NCBI GenBank assembly: GCA_947579665.1
Contig: OX388347.1
Location: 38,696,943-38,760,942, forward strand
Length of the DNA stretch: 64,000 nucleotides
Direction of reading: 5' to 3'
DNA from: Sympetrum striolatum
Taxonomy: Eukaryota > Arthropoda > Insecta > Odonata > Libellulidae
This document shows positions 34,101 through 47,912 of this stretch, in pieces. Below the pieces are notes generated by a model. It was not told where the DNA came from, did not search any database, and worked only from the letters and a program-made list of their open reading frames with translations. Within the stretch, counting starts at the first letter, position 1. Each line of letters starts with the position of its first letter. The translations under genes and the position numbers were made by a program.

Positions 34101-36169
34101 CGAAAATGTATGGGTGAAACGGGTTTGGAGGAGTTTGATGTATCTACCGCATTTAAACTGCTTCTGTATCGCTAGAAGTTGTGTTGGAGATAATGTGGAA
34201 TATTTTGGGTTTGATTCTCAGAATACTTTGTGGTCTCTTTTTAAACTACGAGAGGATGGAGACATGATCCTGAGTAGAAATCCTAATTAACTTGACTTTA
34301 ACTCTCCTTCGTCATTACATATATTTTTTTCGATCATTTAACTTTCACTGTCAAGTAAACATTTATCATTTGCTGTTATGTAGTCCTACAGTGGTATCTT
34401 TTTTCTAAAATACTATTATACATACTGCCTGAGCCATATAGTTAAAATAATTCATAATCAGCATTTCTGAACCAGAAATAAGTACATTTCTCAATCAATT
34501 TTAATTGATTTCCGTTCTTGCATTCCAATATTTAAAATTTTGTCGATGTGCGTATTTCTCCTAATTCCTTCGAAGCACATTTTGTGCCTCAGTGCGTTCT
34601 ATTCATCTATAAACGATTGCTAACTTAAGCTGGGGATGATTTCTGAGATTATTCTGAGCACTATTGAGTTTTTCCTGATAGTTTTACTCTTGGAAAAATA
34701 AGATTAATTGAATATTTCAGAAATTATTTATCTCTTTGCGACTACGCGCTTCCGACAAATTATCATGTTGCAGATATCGAGAAATGTTTCCTCTCCTTAA
34801 AAATTTTTTAAAAGTAGAAAAACATTGTCATCGTAGTAGTTTTATGAAAGAAGTGTCAGCCTTTTTCCACTTTAATCATTGAAAATTATTAATTTATTTA
34901 CTATGTGATCTAAGAAAGCCAAATATAGTAACTTGAATACCTAATGCTAACTATCCGACAACTTAATTCCGATTCTTGATGTCTCACATGATTATTTAAC
35001 TTTCGTATTCCTTAACTCGATTTAAAAGATGACGATCTTAATGTCACACCGCAAAGAATAATTTGTATTTATATATTCAGTTGAGAACTAATTATCATAT
35101 ATTACCAGGAAATAGCTTGTAATGTAATTATATGACTTTCATGTATATTTCAAAACGCCTACATTGTAAATATTTAATAGTTTAAGGGTTTAATTAACAA
35201 ATCATTTGTCGAATTTCACAGCTGTTAAGGTCGCATTTAATAGGTTAATTTGGAAATAAAATCTATGGTATATGAATCCCTTCCATCTTGGAATCTTGGC
35301 TGTTTTCGTAGATGGATGAAGTGTGTTTTCTGATTGCTCAATGTATACAAATGATTAATTTCCAATGCTAATAAATTATATTGGCGCCATTACTATTGAA
35401 ATATTAGATTTCCTTGGCTTTACTCTTGAAAACGATGTACAGGAATATATATCATGCGCCTTTGCGTGACATAGCAAAAGCGAACAGCTGGAATTTCTAT
35501 AACCTTTCCATAAATATTGTGCTTGCAAAGAGTAATATCCGACTATAAATTTATGCGACTTTGTCGAATGAATAGGTCTAAAAATACTTGGTTGATGTCG
35601 GAAACTGATGTAGTCTGACCTTGATACGAAAACATAATTTCTTGCTTCGCGTTTTTACATCACACCACACATTTACCACATCTAACTAATTTAATTCCCA
35701 TTATATAATTATATGACTTGTACCTCCAGTTGCAGCGCCGGTAACTTAGATTAGCTGTGTAATATTTTGATTGGAATGCGAAATATGCAGCCTCATATCA
35801 GCTAAAAACCTCAAATCTTCTGTCACTAGCAAACAAAAAGTTTGGGGAAGGAATGAGACAACCAGACTAGATGAGTGATATTTTTACTGTCGCTTACCCA
35901 ACTGATTCAATGAAATCTCAGTAACTTTTGTATTCACTGCAAAGAGAAATCTCTATTTCCAAAATAAATCTAATACAAACCGATATAAATTAACAATAGC
36001 TATACCATATTACTAAATCCAATCCTAATGGAAATCAATAAAAGCCAGTAACGTTTTAGCCATTTACTGAATGAACTCATCTTGATTACTATTCGTTTAT
36101 CGTACCATTCCTATTGGTTTTCCGTACATTTCTTATACATTTCTTCGTATTAATGTACAAAATACTATT
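34101..36169. other. AT-rich DNA, nothing recognised
   Basis: About 2 kb without a visible gene, tRNA box or repeat. Confidence 0.55.
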
Positions 36170-36311
36170 GAATGAATGAAAATACCGAACTTCTTATTTT
36201 CCGCAAGATATTTTACCGACCAGTTTCGGCATTGCAGCCATCATAAGGTAAATAATAAAGCCGAAAAAAAATCTTGTGAAAAATACGAAGCTCGGTTTTT
36301 CCATTTATTAA
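36170..36311. mobile_element. Fold-back element with hammerhead-like core, arm class 3
   Basis: Left arm AATGAATGAAAATACCGAAC, TTCTTATTTTCCGCAAGATA; the right arm mirrors it as AAATGGAAAAACCGAGCTTC, GTATTTTTCACAAGATTTTT on the reverse strand. The minus strand core at 36247-36222 reads CTTATGA, TG, GC...GC, CGAAACTGGTCGGTA. This is one base away from CTGATGA, with a GGC/GCC stem and intact GAAAC. Confidence 0.7.
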
Positions 36312-36999
36312 ATGGCTTTCCACAAACTCAAGTCAGATGATATCAATATATATTTTATCGCCTATATTTTTCTCGCTCATATTCCATTAGCATATCCGTA
36401 ATTGGGAGAGACAAAAAATGCAAATTCCACAAAAGCAAAATATTTGTTTAGAGTTAATATTTTTATTTAATGTGATCCCGATTACGGAGTTCCACCAAGT
36501 TAACTTCTTCGATTGAATTTATATCCGTAACTGTTAATGGTTTTATTTATACTTGTATAGGTTAGTATTTAGGAAACATTATGTAAAAGTTACCAATAGA
36601 TATTATAATCTTTTTCCGGATATAAGTAACGAATAAAGCCATCAAAATAATTAATGGAAACCATTGGTACAAATAGGTACTTATAGGTACGATAACAGTG
36701 TTCCTCTGCCTTCAACCAAAGTACAAATGGTCATTCAATTCAACTCGAAATTATCTATTATTTTTCTAGGAACAGTTTCTTAAATAATTTAGCCATTCCA
36801 TTATTAGGTGCCTCATAAAGTTTTCATGGCCGTTTAATTAAATGTACCCAACCACCCTATTGGAAATGTAGAGGGTGGATTTTCACACTTGAATGTGAAT
36901 TGAAACACACGCATGAATCACTATGGACACGCCCGCACTTCCTCCACTCTCATCATACTTCCGGAGACTTTTCACAGTATCACTTCCGACGCCTCCCTA
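36312..36999. other. AT-rich DNA, nothing recognised
   Basis: No gene or repeat seen. Confidence 0.55.
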
Positions 37000-37285
37000 A
37001 ATCACACATCTGTCGCGACCGTGAGCGCGCGTAATTCACGGACTTTATGAGGGCGTTGAGCCCTTCACAGCCGCCCTTCCGCTGCTTCTTCTATTCCGAA
37101 TCTATTCCTCGACAAACCGACCCTCTATGGGATTATTCTCTCCCCGCAAATTATTTCTTCGGGATTTGTGAGCGTACATTATCTACTCCGTGTGATCAGT
37201 GTCGGATTAAGGCAGCTGCCGCTGAATTTCCTTTTTTGTCGCACCAAAGGCTTTCGGATTCGAGGTTTATGGGTGTGCGGATTTT
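37000..37285. other. Small GC-rich island with an 83-codon frame
   Basis: Plus frame 37047-37298 is open over this GC-richer patch. Its translation shows no recognisable domain. Probably non-coding. Confidence 0.35.
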
Positions 37286-39595
37286 GCCCGAACTATAACT
37301 TTCAGTTCAGAAATTGCGATTAGGTTGTTCCTTAAATTAAGCATTCGCGCTAAATTTTAATTGTATAGCGAATTAAAGGCTACATACTAAAACTTAGTCA
37401 AAATTGACCATCTTTAAACATAAATTTAAGTCTTTTATAATTGCGATGGTTTTATCCCACCATGTATCAAGTCTTTTTCTCAATAATTCCTTCAATATAA
37501 ATTTAAGGTGAAAAATCTAGCAAAATGTGAACAACAACATAATGATTTTTTTTAATTCCCAAGGATAAACAAAGTGAAAGAACTCGTCTAGATGGACGCC
37601 TAATCATGCAGATGAAACAATGCATATACCCTCCATTTTAAGAAGGCCACCTTCTTGGATATGTATAGAATGTGTTTGCGTGAATTTTCTAAACGTTTCT
37701 TTTCTAAGAATTGGTTTCCGAAGAATTATCTTAGCAATGGGTTACATATCAGAAGGAATCCATATATCTACAATTATCACCAGCTGACTATCCGGGTGTA
37801 TCACCTTAATGAATAAAAATCGTTCAAATTTTGCGAAATTTTGAGAATTGTATTTTTAAAAACTCGAGTAGAGTTAAACTGGCTATTTACAATATTTCTG
37901 GCACAAAATTGAGTAATTACGAAATTTTATAAACTCCAAAAGTATGAACTAATGATTCCGAAATCTTGGAACTGCTGCATCCTTTTCCAATCTTTGAGGA
38001 GTACGTCTCTTCATTCTATTTATGCCTAAAAAAATGCTAACTGCTTCGACAACTGAGGACCTGTAGGCAACATAAGCAGTGATATTGTTTGTCTTTCCAT
38101 TCTTGAAACAGAATTCTATTAGCGAAATGGTTCCTTCTGCGAGTCTCAGTTGCTCTAGGAACCGGTTTTTGAAAGCATTCTGTAAGTAAACACCAAAATA
38201 AATGTGATTAAGCTGTATCATTTATATATACAATTTGTTTATACCTTTTATAGGTTTCGTATTTTCTCTTTGACCATGACCGCGATAAAAATAAGCGTGG
38301 ATACATATCTTTCTATTCTGTACCAAAAGATAAGTGAGATATGCATCTGATTGTGGTAGTAAGAGGCGTCATAGTTTGAATACGAGGAAAGTCTCGACTA
38401 ATGTTCCAATCTTCCCCTCCTTGCGTATACTTAATTCTTGTGGTCCAGTCTCGTCATGGAGGATGGATCTGGAGTAAGAAGACGGTGCGTGGGCAGTGGT
38501 TAACTGCCGATGGCTCCATTAGGAACGCCTCTCTTGAGCCGGAAAGAGGAAGAAGAAAATTGAAGAGATGGAATATAACTTAATAAGAGGGAATTTAGGT
38601 CGAGATAAAACCTTCACAGCAGAACTCACCAAAAATTTTCCTAATAAAGTAGGGGTTCTCGAATTTAATTCCTATTAGCGGTGTGTTTCGTACACTCTAA
38701 AAATGCAACATTGAACAGTTCTAGATTGAAGTATTTTAAAGGAGTTTCAACGACACATTAAAAAATAAGGATAGGAAGTGGACTTACGTAAAAGTTCAAT
38801 GGTCAAGTGTACATACGATTCATTATCAATCAACGAACGCAAAGTAGATTGAAACATGCAAATGAAGCGAAGATGAACAGTAGTGCGTTTTCAGGACAAA
38901 TTTTCCGATTTTACTACAGTTTATGTAGAATATGGAATTAACTATTCTCCTAATCAGATGTCGATTATTTAAAATAGACATTGAATGATTGGAGATTATT
39001 ATCAGACAGAATAACTGACAAAATATGTTGAGCATGGAGGCCTTAATAATGTGGTGTTAGATTTCAAGGATAATTAAAATTTATTATTAAGCAAGATTAT
39101 AAACAAGATTAATTGCATACACAGCATATAATATATTCGATAACATACGAATTATAATTCAGAACATTGCTATATCATCTGGCAGGTCGCGTTTAAATGA
39201 TTATTTCTGTAGTGTGTATGAATATTTATTTTACATTAATCTTTGTAATTAATTGTCGCTATTCGCGATAAATTAGAGTAAAATACTATTTTACCCGAAG
39301 AGAACCGGATGCATTCAGAGAAAGAAAATAATCTGGAAATTTTATCGATATTCCATATTGTAGTATTCCACTTGAATAATATTTACCAGCTACAAGGATT
39401 GAAAGCAGATCAAGTTGATTCAATTTACCTCGCTCTTTCCTTACAGCTTCAATTGCTCCCATTATAAAACAAAAGAAAGAAAGCCGCGAGAATCTATGTC
39501 GGTAATGAGATCATTTCTCGTAAGAATTCCCAGGATTTCTCTATCCTTCGAATCCAGTTTGATTCATTCATTCTCATAATTTACGAGGGAACGCG
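37286..39595. other. AT-rich DNA, nothing recognised
   Basis: A 90-codon minus frame (37949-38221) reads smoothly but matches no family I know and lies in ordinary AT-rich DNA. It could be an old fragment of a transposable-element protein; nothing specific supports this. Confidence 0.5.
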
Positions 39596-40160
39596 TTAGA
39601 AGGCTCAAAGGAAAATCCATTTTCGTCGCTCGACGGCAATAAATGTAAGATATATATTTAATGGAACCACTTCGCCGCGAGTGGAGCCGCCATATTTACG
39701 GATATAAATTTTCCCGACCCGAATAAAAATAGCCAACAATGAAGAGGTTTCCGCGAAGAGTCTCTGCGGAGAATTTACTCGACCGCCTTCAGCACCGCTC
39801 TCCTTGCCTTTTTCCTGTTATAAAAGACGTTTGACAAGTCTTAAAATATGTGTACCCGGCACGCTCTCGATGCGATACACGTTCATCGCGTGTGTTTATG
39901 TAAAGGGATCGAAATTATGGCCGCTCCTCCGAAATGTAACCCAATGGGCCCTTGATACTCTTCCATTTCTGCGCGACAAGATCAAAAACATAGCGTCAGT
40001 GGCACTCGAGTCCGAGCATTAATACGAGCGCTTGTTCTAAATGCACTCCATATCCGATGGTTGGAGAAATCGACCCGAAAAAGACATTTCAATTCGATTC
40101 CGAGGCGGTTCGGTGGGTCGTTTAGAGGATAGGAAAATAAAACGTACGCTACTTTCATTG
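39596..40160. other. GC-richer island
   Basis: CpG-containing sequence (CGCTCGACGGCAATAAATG, CACTTCGCCGCGAGTGGAGC). A 72-codon plus frame (39804-40022) has no recognisable domain. Confidence 0.4.
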
Positions 40161-40590
40161 GGGATCCGGTTTTAGACTTACCAGCTGTACGAAGAAGTTC
40201 AAATTGATCTTGAGATAGAATTTTCCCAAGAGGGATGTTTTTTCTGAAAGAACAGGGTTTGGAGTTTTTCCAAGCAGCTATGTTTTATATCTGACTTGGA
40301 AGATGCTTGAACTAACATTTTCTAAATCAGATTAAAATTATGATTATTATACCATTTTAATATCAAGCAGCTATGCCTTTTATATTCTTGAAAATGGTCT
40401 ATTTTCCAATCGGTAACTTTTGGCCTCAAAAAAGTGGTTTCGATCAACCTTTGAAGGAGCTCTGACAAGGACAACTCAAAAATCTTTTATTATTGATTGT
40501 AATTTATTCAACCATGATCGCAATCTTAATTATAGTTTTCAACTATAATTAGCCAGTGAGTTAAACAGTCAATCGTCTACATATATATTT

Positions 40591-41060
40591 GCAGTTAAAA
40601 TTACATCTCTCTTTGGGCCATAACTAAGTTGTATAGTAAATAATACCGTTACTTGCTATTAAATACGAAATACTGCAGCCTATATGAACTAAGTGCTGTT
40701 AAAATTTCATCTCTATGTGGTCCATGACTAAATTGACTTAATTACTCTCCTGTTCTGTACCTTTACTCTGTAGTAAATAATACAGCCACTCGCCATGAGG
40801 CTCACAATTTTGCAGTCTGAAAATAGAGTTTGCTGTTAAATTTTATCTTTATTTTACCCATGACTTCATTAACTTTTATAATTTTATCCTAATAAGTTTT
40901 GCAGTAAAGCTTCGTCGCATATCAAGATAGATTATTTAATACGTTTTGATGTGAGAAAAGATTTTATTCCAATTAAATTTCACAGAAAAACAACGCCACA
41001 TATCGAAATAGATAACCTATTATAATTTGAGTCGAGAAGAGATTTTTTATCGTATGAAGC
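40591..41060 (+). repeat. Degenerate tandem array, units about 90-140 bp
   Basis: Three units start GCAGTTAAAATTACATCTCT (40591), GCTGTTAAAATTTCATCTCT (40695) and GCTGTTAAATTTTATCTTT (40832). The first two continue to CCAT(A/G)ACTAA and AGTAAATAATAC. A second pair follows: CGTCGCATATCAAGATAGAT (about 40913) and CGCCACATATCGAAATAGAT (about 40993), each leading to a GAGAAAAGATTTT-like end. Strongly diverged, so old. Confidence 0.65.
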
Positions 41061-44000
41061 ACTCTTGATAGTGGTAAAATTACGTTCCCGTTTTCCCCTA
41101 TATTTTTCTAATCAAATTCCAACTATTAAATTCCTGCCATGATATATTTACAATCACGAGCTAAAAATCTCATAGAGACGTAACTGTTTTATCCTCGCGT
41201 AACCCTGATTCGCTAATTTATTGTTTCATTGCTCCGTGAAACGCCTCGAGCTCATTTTTTGCGTCGAGAGGCGAACGGAAACCACAGTCCCATATTTTTT
41301 GCCCGAGCTCAAAGTTTCGTCGAGGAAAACATTTGCCGACTCTTCTTTATTCTTCCGGAGTATCGGTCGATGAGCTTCGAAAGACCACAAAAAGCGAATA
41401 AATAAAGAGGAGAAGAACAAGGAAGACTTTATTTACGTCCTCCGCTGTCCCTTATACGATTCCCACGCGTTTCCCTGTATCTAAGGAGCATCTCTTCCCG
41501 TCGCTAAGAGTGATCTCGTTGTAAAGTGGTCGCTGTGTGTTGCCACGGGAATCAGCTCCACGAAACCGTGCGACTCGTATTCGACAAGTATAGGATATCG
41601 CTCCATCGACAGACCAACGTTAGGTGAACGCTCGAGCGCTTGGGAAGAAATCTGACTTTTACGTCGGAAGTGGGTGGGAACGGGTGGAAAGGGATTGGAG
41701 GAGGAGGTGAGGTTGGTTCAACTTCGCTATGAATTAGAAATTCCATCAATTTTCATTGGAAATCACTGAAGAATTTGAATATAGACATCTCCTAAAACGG
41801 AGCAGCATATATCTTTATCTTAATATCTTTCTTATTGAATATTTCTAGGCTAAAATGGAGCAGCAACTCTAGTATATTATTTTCTCTAACATTGTCATGG
41901 TTTTTGCGTTACTTTTCGCTCTAGACAAACGGTGCTTATGTTTATTCTACCTTATTACTTTCAGTTCTTTATGCTTTCATTATACAGATTGATATTAAAT
42001 GAAGTTGGTTAAGGCTTGCTATAATTAGAAAAAGAAGTTCTAAATGAGGGACGATTCTATACAGCTATACAGTGGTATAAAATTTCAACTTTCTCGGCTT
42101 CTAAAAGAGTTATTCATGGGGATTTCTAATTTGTCGGCGTAGAAATAAACTTTATATTCATGTAGACCTCCTATTTTTAAGCATATATGTAACTAAGACC
42201 AATTCATCTTCCCGACGTTAAGTCCTGGGCAAACTTCAAGCTAAATGATTTTTAACTTAGTTCAGTTGCGAAAGATAAATTACCAAAACATTTGGATTTT
42301 GCCGTTACTTCCATGGACCGTAAATGTGTATTTTTGCTATCGACATGCAAAAAATGAAAGGAATAATATACACAAAAGCAGTTTTGCTTTGGCTGAATTC
42401 TTGTATCTTTAGAACGGAGTTCCTTAGAGTGAAGAAAGTAAATCTCACATCGGCCAATATCTCTAAGCCCGTTCCGCAACTTAAGAGCTGGACGTGGGAG
42501 TTAAAGAATCGAAGAAAGTTTAAAGTCAATTCCGGTATGAATGGTAATAAAAAATGACTCGTAAATTTGTCTTCGACGTACGCATGCCATGGCATGTTAC
42601 AGCATCTCATAAGTTATTTTGAATAGAAGAAGGAAATCGTTTGAAAAATTTAGCAAACGTTTGATTTGAATCGTGTTTTTGAATGAGAACCTGGCCTTAA
42701 AGTTACTTTCTGAGTTAAATCAGGTAGGATAAGAGTTCCTGAAGGGATTGTGCTGAGTTTTTTTTGGATTTATCGTTGAATATTAATGAATTAAATCCTC
42801 GTAGAAGTTCCTGAATTATTTCACTTAGCTGTACTGTAGGGAAAGCAGTCTGTTTTTTATGTCCAGGAGAATAACTTAATTTTAAACTCGAAACGAGAAT
42901 GATTCCTAGTATAAATTTGGAGACTTGAGATTCGGACTTTAGTCTTAGTTTAGTTTTTAGTGTTCCTTCTCTTGTTTTTTTTCACATAGATACCTACGTA
43001 TTTCATCATTTAAAGAAAGACGTTATTCTCTTAAACCTTTATCGATTCTCTATATTATTGTAGGAAGTCAATTTATTTAGTTATTCAAATTTATGTGGAA
43101 GATATTTCTGGTTTTGTGATGCATACCTTCGATAAGCCCCGATAACTCATATATTTGGAAGTGATCATCGTTATTCTATACCCGAACAATAGCTTCTCTT
43201 AAATTATACTGAAGTGTTAACATGAAAATAAATAGTGTCGCCTACGCATGAGATGATTTGTATTATCACGGAATGATCTTTATAAGTTCTATGCGGACCG
43301 AAATCAGATAAGATCGGCATTAATCAAGCAAGGAATCTTTTCTTCGTCTACTTTAAGGCTATCCTTCGCTATGGTAGTCGTTAAAAATGGAGCTGTGACA
43401 GCTTAATCATGTTATGACAGACCCAGAAAGGATCTCACCGGGGTTCTGTACGGGGCTACGGAGCGGTAGCCGATTTATGTGACAATTTCCTCATAGCGCA
43501 GCGTTATCGGCGCTCTTATATTAGACCGCCGTAAATAAAAAACGCGTCCTCTAACGAACGAGCTCGGTGAAACGCGGACGTATGGGTTATTTAAATATGT
43601 AAACAGGTAGCTATGATACGAACGAGACATTCACGTGTCGTCTGATTTACTATCTGAAGCGATGTATGAACTAGGAAACTGGCAAATCTAGGTTGAGAGT
43701 TTATTGCGTCCATTCATGACGGAAAGCGTTGCTCATTGACGGAACTAGTTTTCTTCTCCTCAAATAAAATACGTAATGAGCCGTCGAACATCGAGTTCAC
43801 GATCATTTTCTCTTTTTCATGTGGAATCGATAATTACGTAAAGCATTTCTATTATGACCTCAGACCTTTTCGATATTGAACGAGTTTTTCCAAATTTAAG
43901 CTATTGTCATTCTTATTGCGACCTAAATGACTCAAGGATTTAATAAAATAAATTCTTATTATTATTTCTTAGTTCTTTTCTTTCTCAGCGCTGCAGAATC

Positions 44001-45500
44001 ACTCAGGGGTACGAGTATAAACACTTAGTAATCACAGAAGAAATAATTTTGGCTTTTAAAATAGTTATTTAAATTCCAAAATTTTAATATTTTCAGACAT
44101 TTTGGCATGTTGAAATAAAAGCCTTTTGCATTGTGACGAATATGTTTTGGTTAAAACCCTTAAGTACTATGTAAACTCTTGAAGAGTTCTTTGGAGATTT
44201 TAGCGTTGGCTGCTGCTAAATTAGTATAAAACGTATTGGTACTAATTCAACTTGTTTATTAAATCAGATCCTTAATATTTCGTTTTCTAGGACCTGCAGT
44301 CATTAGTACCATTTGAATAAATGTATATATCTTATCATATATGCCTCTTTAAATGATATTTAGTATTTTTGGCGAAGTTTTCGTTCTTAATAATTTTCAC
44401 CTTTCATCCATTCTACCCTGTATTTTTGTTTAAGCTGGTGCTGTATTAAACCAGTAAAATCAGAAAGATGGAGCAGAATAAATTTGCACGACATTCAGAA
44501 ATAAAAACTTCTACTTCTATGCTACCATGATGTATATATAATAAAATTCATAAGTATCATGAATCTCAAGAAACGTCAAGAACTCTCAGAAAGCTTAGAG
44601 GTTGAAGACCTTTCCTTTTGCAAATAATGTAATTCCCTAATAAATTTAGATTAGTCTAAATCGTGGCAACTTTGAATGGTAAAATGGTTTGGATTCCAAT
44701 GCGAATAAGATACGGAGTGGAATGACACTATAAAATCGGCGATAAAAATGAAGGTCTACCCAGATTTATTATAATTCCCATTCAAAAAGAACCAGTTAAA
44801 TTATCTCGGAAGGGTAATTTGTTCAATAGCTTTTAATTTGGTCATTTAAGCCTACGTTTCCCATTCTGATGTGAAGTATTCCTCCACCTAGATTCCCAGT
44901 GCTATCGAAGTAATAAAAACGAACGACTTCCTCTCCTCGTTTCGTGCGAATTTGTCGTAAAGGAAACTTTTTTGCAGAGACAACCATCAGCGACGAAAAA
45001 TTTGAGAAATATATCATTCGCAAACGTTTTCGCGCCACGAATCCGTTACACTTTTTTACGCAACTACCTTTGGCTTTGAAACTTATTGCGCCTGGGAAGG
45101 ATGAAGATCGTAAAGTGGCGAAGCGAGCAGAGAGATTCTTCTTTATTCCCTCGGAAACTAGAGAAACGCTATTTTACGCACCGACGTTTTGAGTTTTCAT
45201 GTCAAATGCTTAGGCTATGGGCGAAGATCCGCGGTCGGTGTCGTAAAACGCTTGTATTTTACTCTTGCAAAGTCGGAGCAATAGGAATATCTCTCTATAG
45301 CTGTGAATTCTTTAGGATATGAATGTTTCTCAGCCTAGTCAGTGTTTACGCTTAGATTCCCTTACTATACTAATTTTACGACTGAACAAGTATATACGAA
45401 ACATCAAAACATAGGCTATTTTATAGATAATTTGTATTAATTTGATATTTGATGCATTATATATACTTTTGTATCTAATTTTGTATCATTGGTAATTGTT
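41061..45500. other. Mostly AT-rich DNA with small GC-rich patches
   Basis: GC-richer patches lie at about 41220-41720, 43380-43640 and 44880-45260. The overlapping frames at 42252-42610 (75, 77 and 101 codons) sit on both strands and are unassigned. No repeat or RNA gene seen. Confidence 0.45.
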
Positions 45501-45501
45501 G

Positions 45502-45626
45502 AAATTAAAATAAACTTTGTAACTTCCACTATTTACGGAATTATGGAATTTATTTTACTTTCACTATCTATTATATACTATTCCACTATGTTAAAATAAT
45601 GATAGTTACAAAGTTTGTTTTAATCG
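45502..45626. repeat. Inverted repeat, probable fold-back remnant
   Basis: ATTAAAATAAACTTTGTAAC (45504-45523) and GTTACAAAGTTTGTTTTAAT (45605-45624) are reverse complements with one mismatch. The left arm continues TTCCACTAT, which resembles the inner arm of the fold-backs at 19343 and 55604. No hammerhead-like core is visible. Confidence 0.7.
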
Positions 45627-46077
45627 TCGTCATTTATTCATTCAACGAAGTGAAACATTCAACTTTTGATTATATTTTGATAATTATTTATTGGAGAAGT
45701 ATGATTACGCTACCTTCTTTCAAGCCTGTATAAAACATTAGTAACCTATAAGTTGTGTTTGACTTTACGTATAGATCCTGATATTTTTGAGGTGTTCAGT
45801 GATATAGCATTTCGTCAAGAATATTTATAATCCATGCCGTCTTGGCGAGAAAAAACAATAGAAACTTGTTCGCGATGACTCACTCCTCAGAAAATTTTAA
45901 AGTTTTCATCACAAGCTTGTGTCTGTTTCTAAATATTCAGCCCGAATTCCGGGTAGGACTTCATCCACTCTAAACTTAGTATCCATGAGCTAGTAGGGGG
46001 ATTGAGGCTTATTAGACAAGATGAGGAGTGAGGTAGTTTTCACTTGCTTTCCTCACCAGAAGAAACGAAGGAGAACA

Positions 46078-46156
46078 AGTCTGCCGCTGCCAGGACTCGA
46101 ATCCGGATCTTCTACTTGCCAGGCGGGTGCTTTAACCAATTAAGCTACCACGGCAT
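46078..46156 (-). mobile_element. tRNA-like SINE head, family D, copy 3
   Basis: Minus strand reads GCCGTGGTAGCTTAATTGG, TTAAAGCACCCGCCTGGC, GAAGATCCGGATTCGAGTCC, GCAGACTTG. A box, B box and the AGACTT follow-on match the copies at 10206-10412 and 11904-12010. The acceptor stem nearly pairs (one mismatch), but the T stem does not close, so it is not scored as a functional tRNA. Confidence 0.65.
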
Positions 46157-46430
46157 CGGACCATTTCTCCTTCATTTCTTCTCAAAATTCAAGCATGTGT
46201 ATCATGCTCATATTCATCGCTTATATACTTTCCTCACCAGGACAAAATGCTTTGAGAGGAACACGTCCACGTGAGTGCAGCACAGTACTCTGCAACTAAT
46301 AGTTTTTTTGGAATTCCAATTGGAGAAATGCCGCTATTCAGCATACTCATAACTTGCATTTATATCATCATGGTCATGATCGCCACTGTGCCACGAGTAA
46401 TTGAAAGATAAATTTTTCTCCACCCTGTAC
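46157..46430. other. No feature recognised
   Basis: Ordinary sequence between the SINE head and a CpG-rich island. Confidence 0.5.
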
Positions 46431-47170
46431 CTATGGTTCCGCAATGCTTAGGAACTTTATTTTCCGCTCCACGTTATGACTTTCCACGTCAATCGATGAG
46501 TGAAAAGTCCAAGTCGCCGTCATTCGAACGCTATCGAAGTGTCCGTGCGTGAGTCCCAGTAGTTTCGCGGCCTGGTCATTGACTCGCCATCGATCAAATG
46601 GGGCTGTCGTAGGGATCGCTCGCATTGATTCCGGACCAACTTTTACACCCCTCCGTATCCTGGAACTGGTGGCTTTTTTACCGGGGCGAGGAGATACTTT
46701 TTCCCGCATTTTTTCCCCTCCGGTTCGACGCCCGTGGCTTGTCTACAGGCATCGCTCGCTATCTCTCATCTGCTTCCGTCAAGTGGTCGATCCATTTCCG
46801 CGTTGGAGGTTTCAGCGTGTTGCCCAAGGAAATCGCCATCTCTGCCGAAGATTATGAGGTATTTATACGCCTCATTATAAACGCGCCGGAGGTGTTCTCG
46901 TTTTTTTCGCGCATGGACTGCGTTTCGGTCCGCCGATGGTCTCAATTAAGGCGGTTCGAAGCCGAAATTACTTTGAAGTAAAATATTGGTTTCTGGAGGA
47001 TCCCTCGGGTGCGTCCCAAGACTTGGCATCCGGCAACCGAATTCACAGGAGGTTCCTCCACGCCGTAATTGCTAAATACACGTCGCGTGTCGGTCCATTT
47101 CTGGGATTTTTTTCCTCCCAGATTTCTTCTGATAAAAGGCGGTCGCGATGTGTTTTCAGGCATGCGTGAG
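46431..47170. other. CpG-rich island with many overlapping frames
   Basis: About 740 bases rich in CG, open in several frames on both strands (92, 102, 118, 77 and 73 codons). None has a recognisable domain. Frames on both strands at once argue for composition and not coding. It is the longest such island in the window. Confidence 0.45.
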
Positions 47171-47842
47171 AAGGCGTCGACTTAATTTCGGGTTATGAAT
47201 GAAATAAACGTCAATGAATGTCCATTGTTATTATTTATTTCTTGTGAGATGAATTTAGATTTAATCAGAGTATCGGTGTGTCAAAAATTTTGGGAAAAAA
47301 CTTAACGTTCACAAAAGGTGAGAAATTCGCAGTAATGAGAAACAGCCGCGTTGTTATGGAGAAGCTGCCCCAAACAACGCTTTAGTATGATTTGTTATTA
47401 AATGATTTATTGTTAAAAAATATGACATAGCATTTTTGTTCATATATAATTAATTTCATTATCAATATTGTAAGAAGCACTACATGTAGGTAAAAGAAAT
47501 GGAAGTTGTTACAATAATTCAATCGATAAATATTGTTACAATGAAGCACTATTTAAAATAAATAGAAAACAATTTTGTCATAAAAAAGTAACAATTATTA
47601 ATTATTATTAAAGTCCAAAATTATATTATTACAAAACTCAAGATCTTATCAATTTATCAAGAAGATAAGAGGAATTAAAAATATTAAGACTGAAGAATAA
47701 GTTTTAGTCTTTTTTAATATGATAGCTTTTTGTGTACAGTTAATGAATTTTGTAATGAGAATAGGTTTCCATTCTCACAAATATTTTTTGTTATTTTAGA
47801 GGAACGGAAGTTTAAATGGAGGAACATGTATATTTGCCTTAT
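47171..47842. other. AT-rich DNA, nothing recognised
   Basis: No gene or clear repeat seen. Confidence 0.55.
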
Positions 47843-47912
47843 CCTCGATTCAAACCTCGAACCCCAGCGTAGCAGGTCCCAATATCTACTCCACCGAGGC
47901 GTGCAATTCACT
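47843..47912 (-). mobile_element. tRNA-like SINE remnant
   Basis: Minus strand has GCCTCGGTGGAGTAGATATT (A-box-like) and GGTTCGAGGTTTGAATCGAGG (B-box region, 47847-47868). Spacing fits a tRNA-derived head, but the stems are broken. Weak call. Confidence 0.45.

Noticed and set aside
46025..46045. let-7 microRNA seed (TGAGGTAGT near 46030)
   Set aside because: Only nine bases match; the continuation differs and no precursor hairpin is visible.
46078..46156. Functional tRNA on the minus strand
   Set aside because: The T stem and one acceptor pair fail. The sequence after it matches SINE family D, so it is a SINE head.
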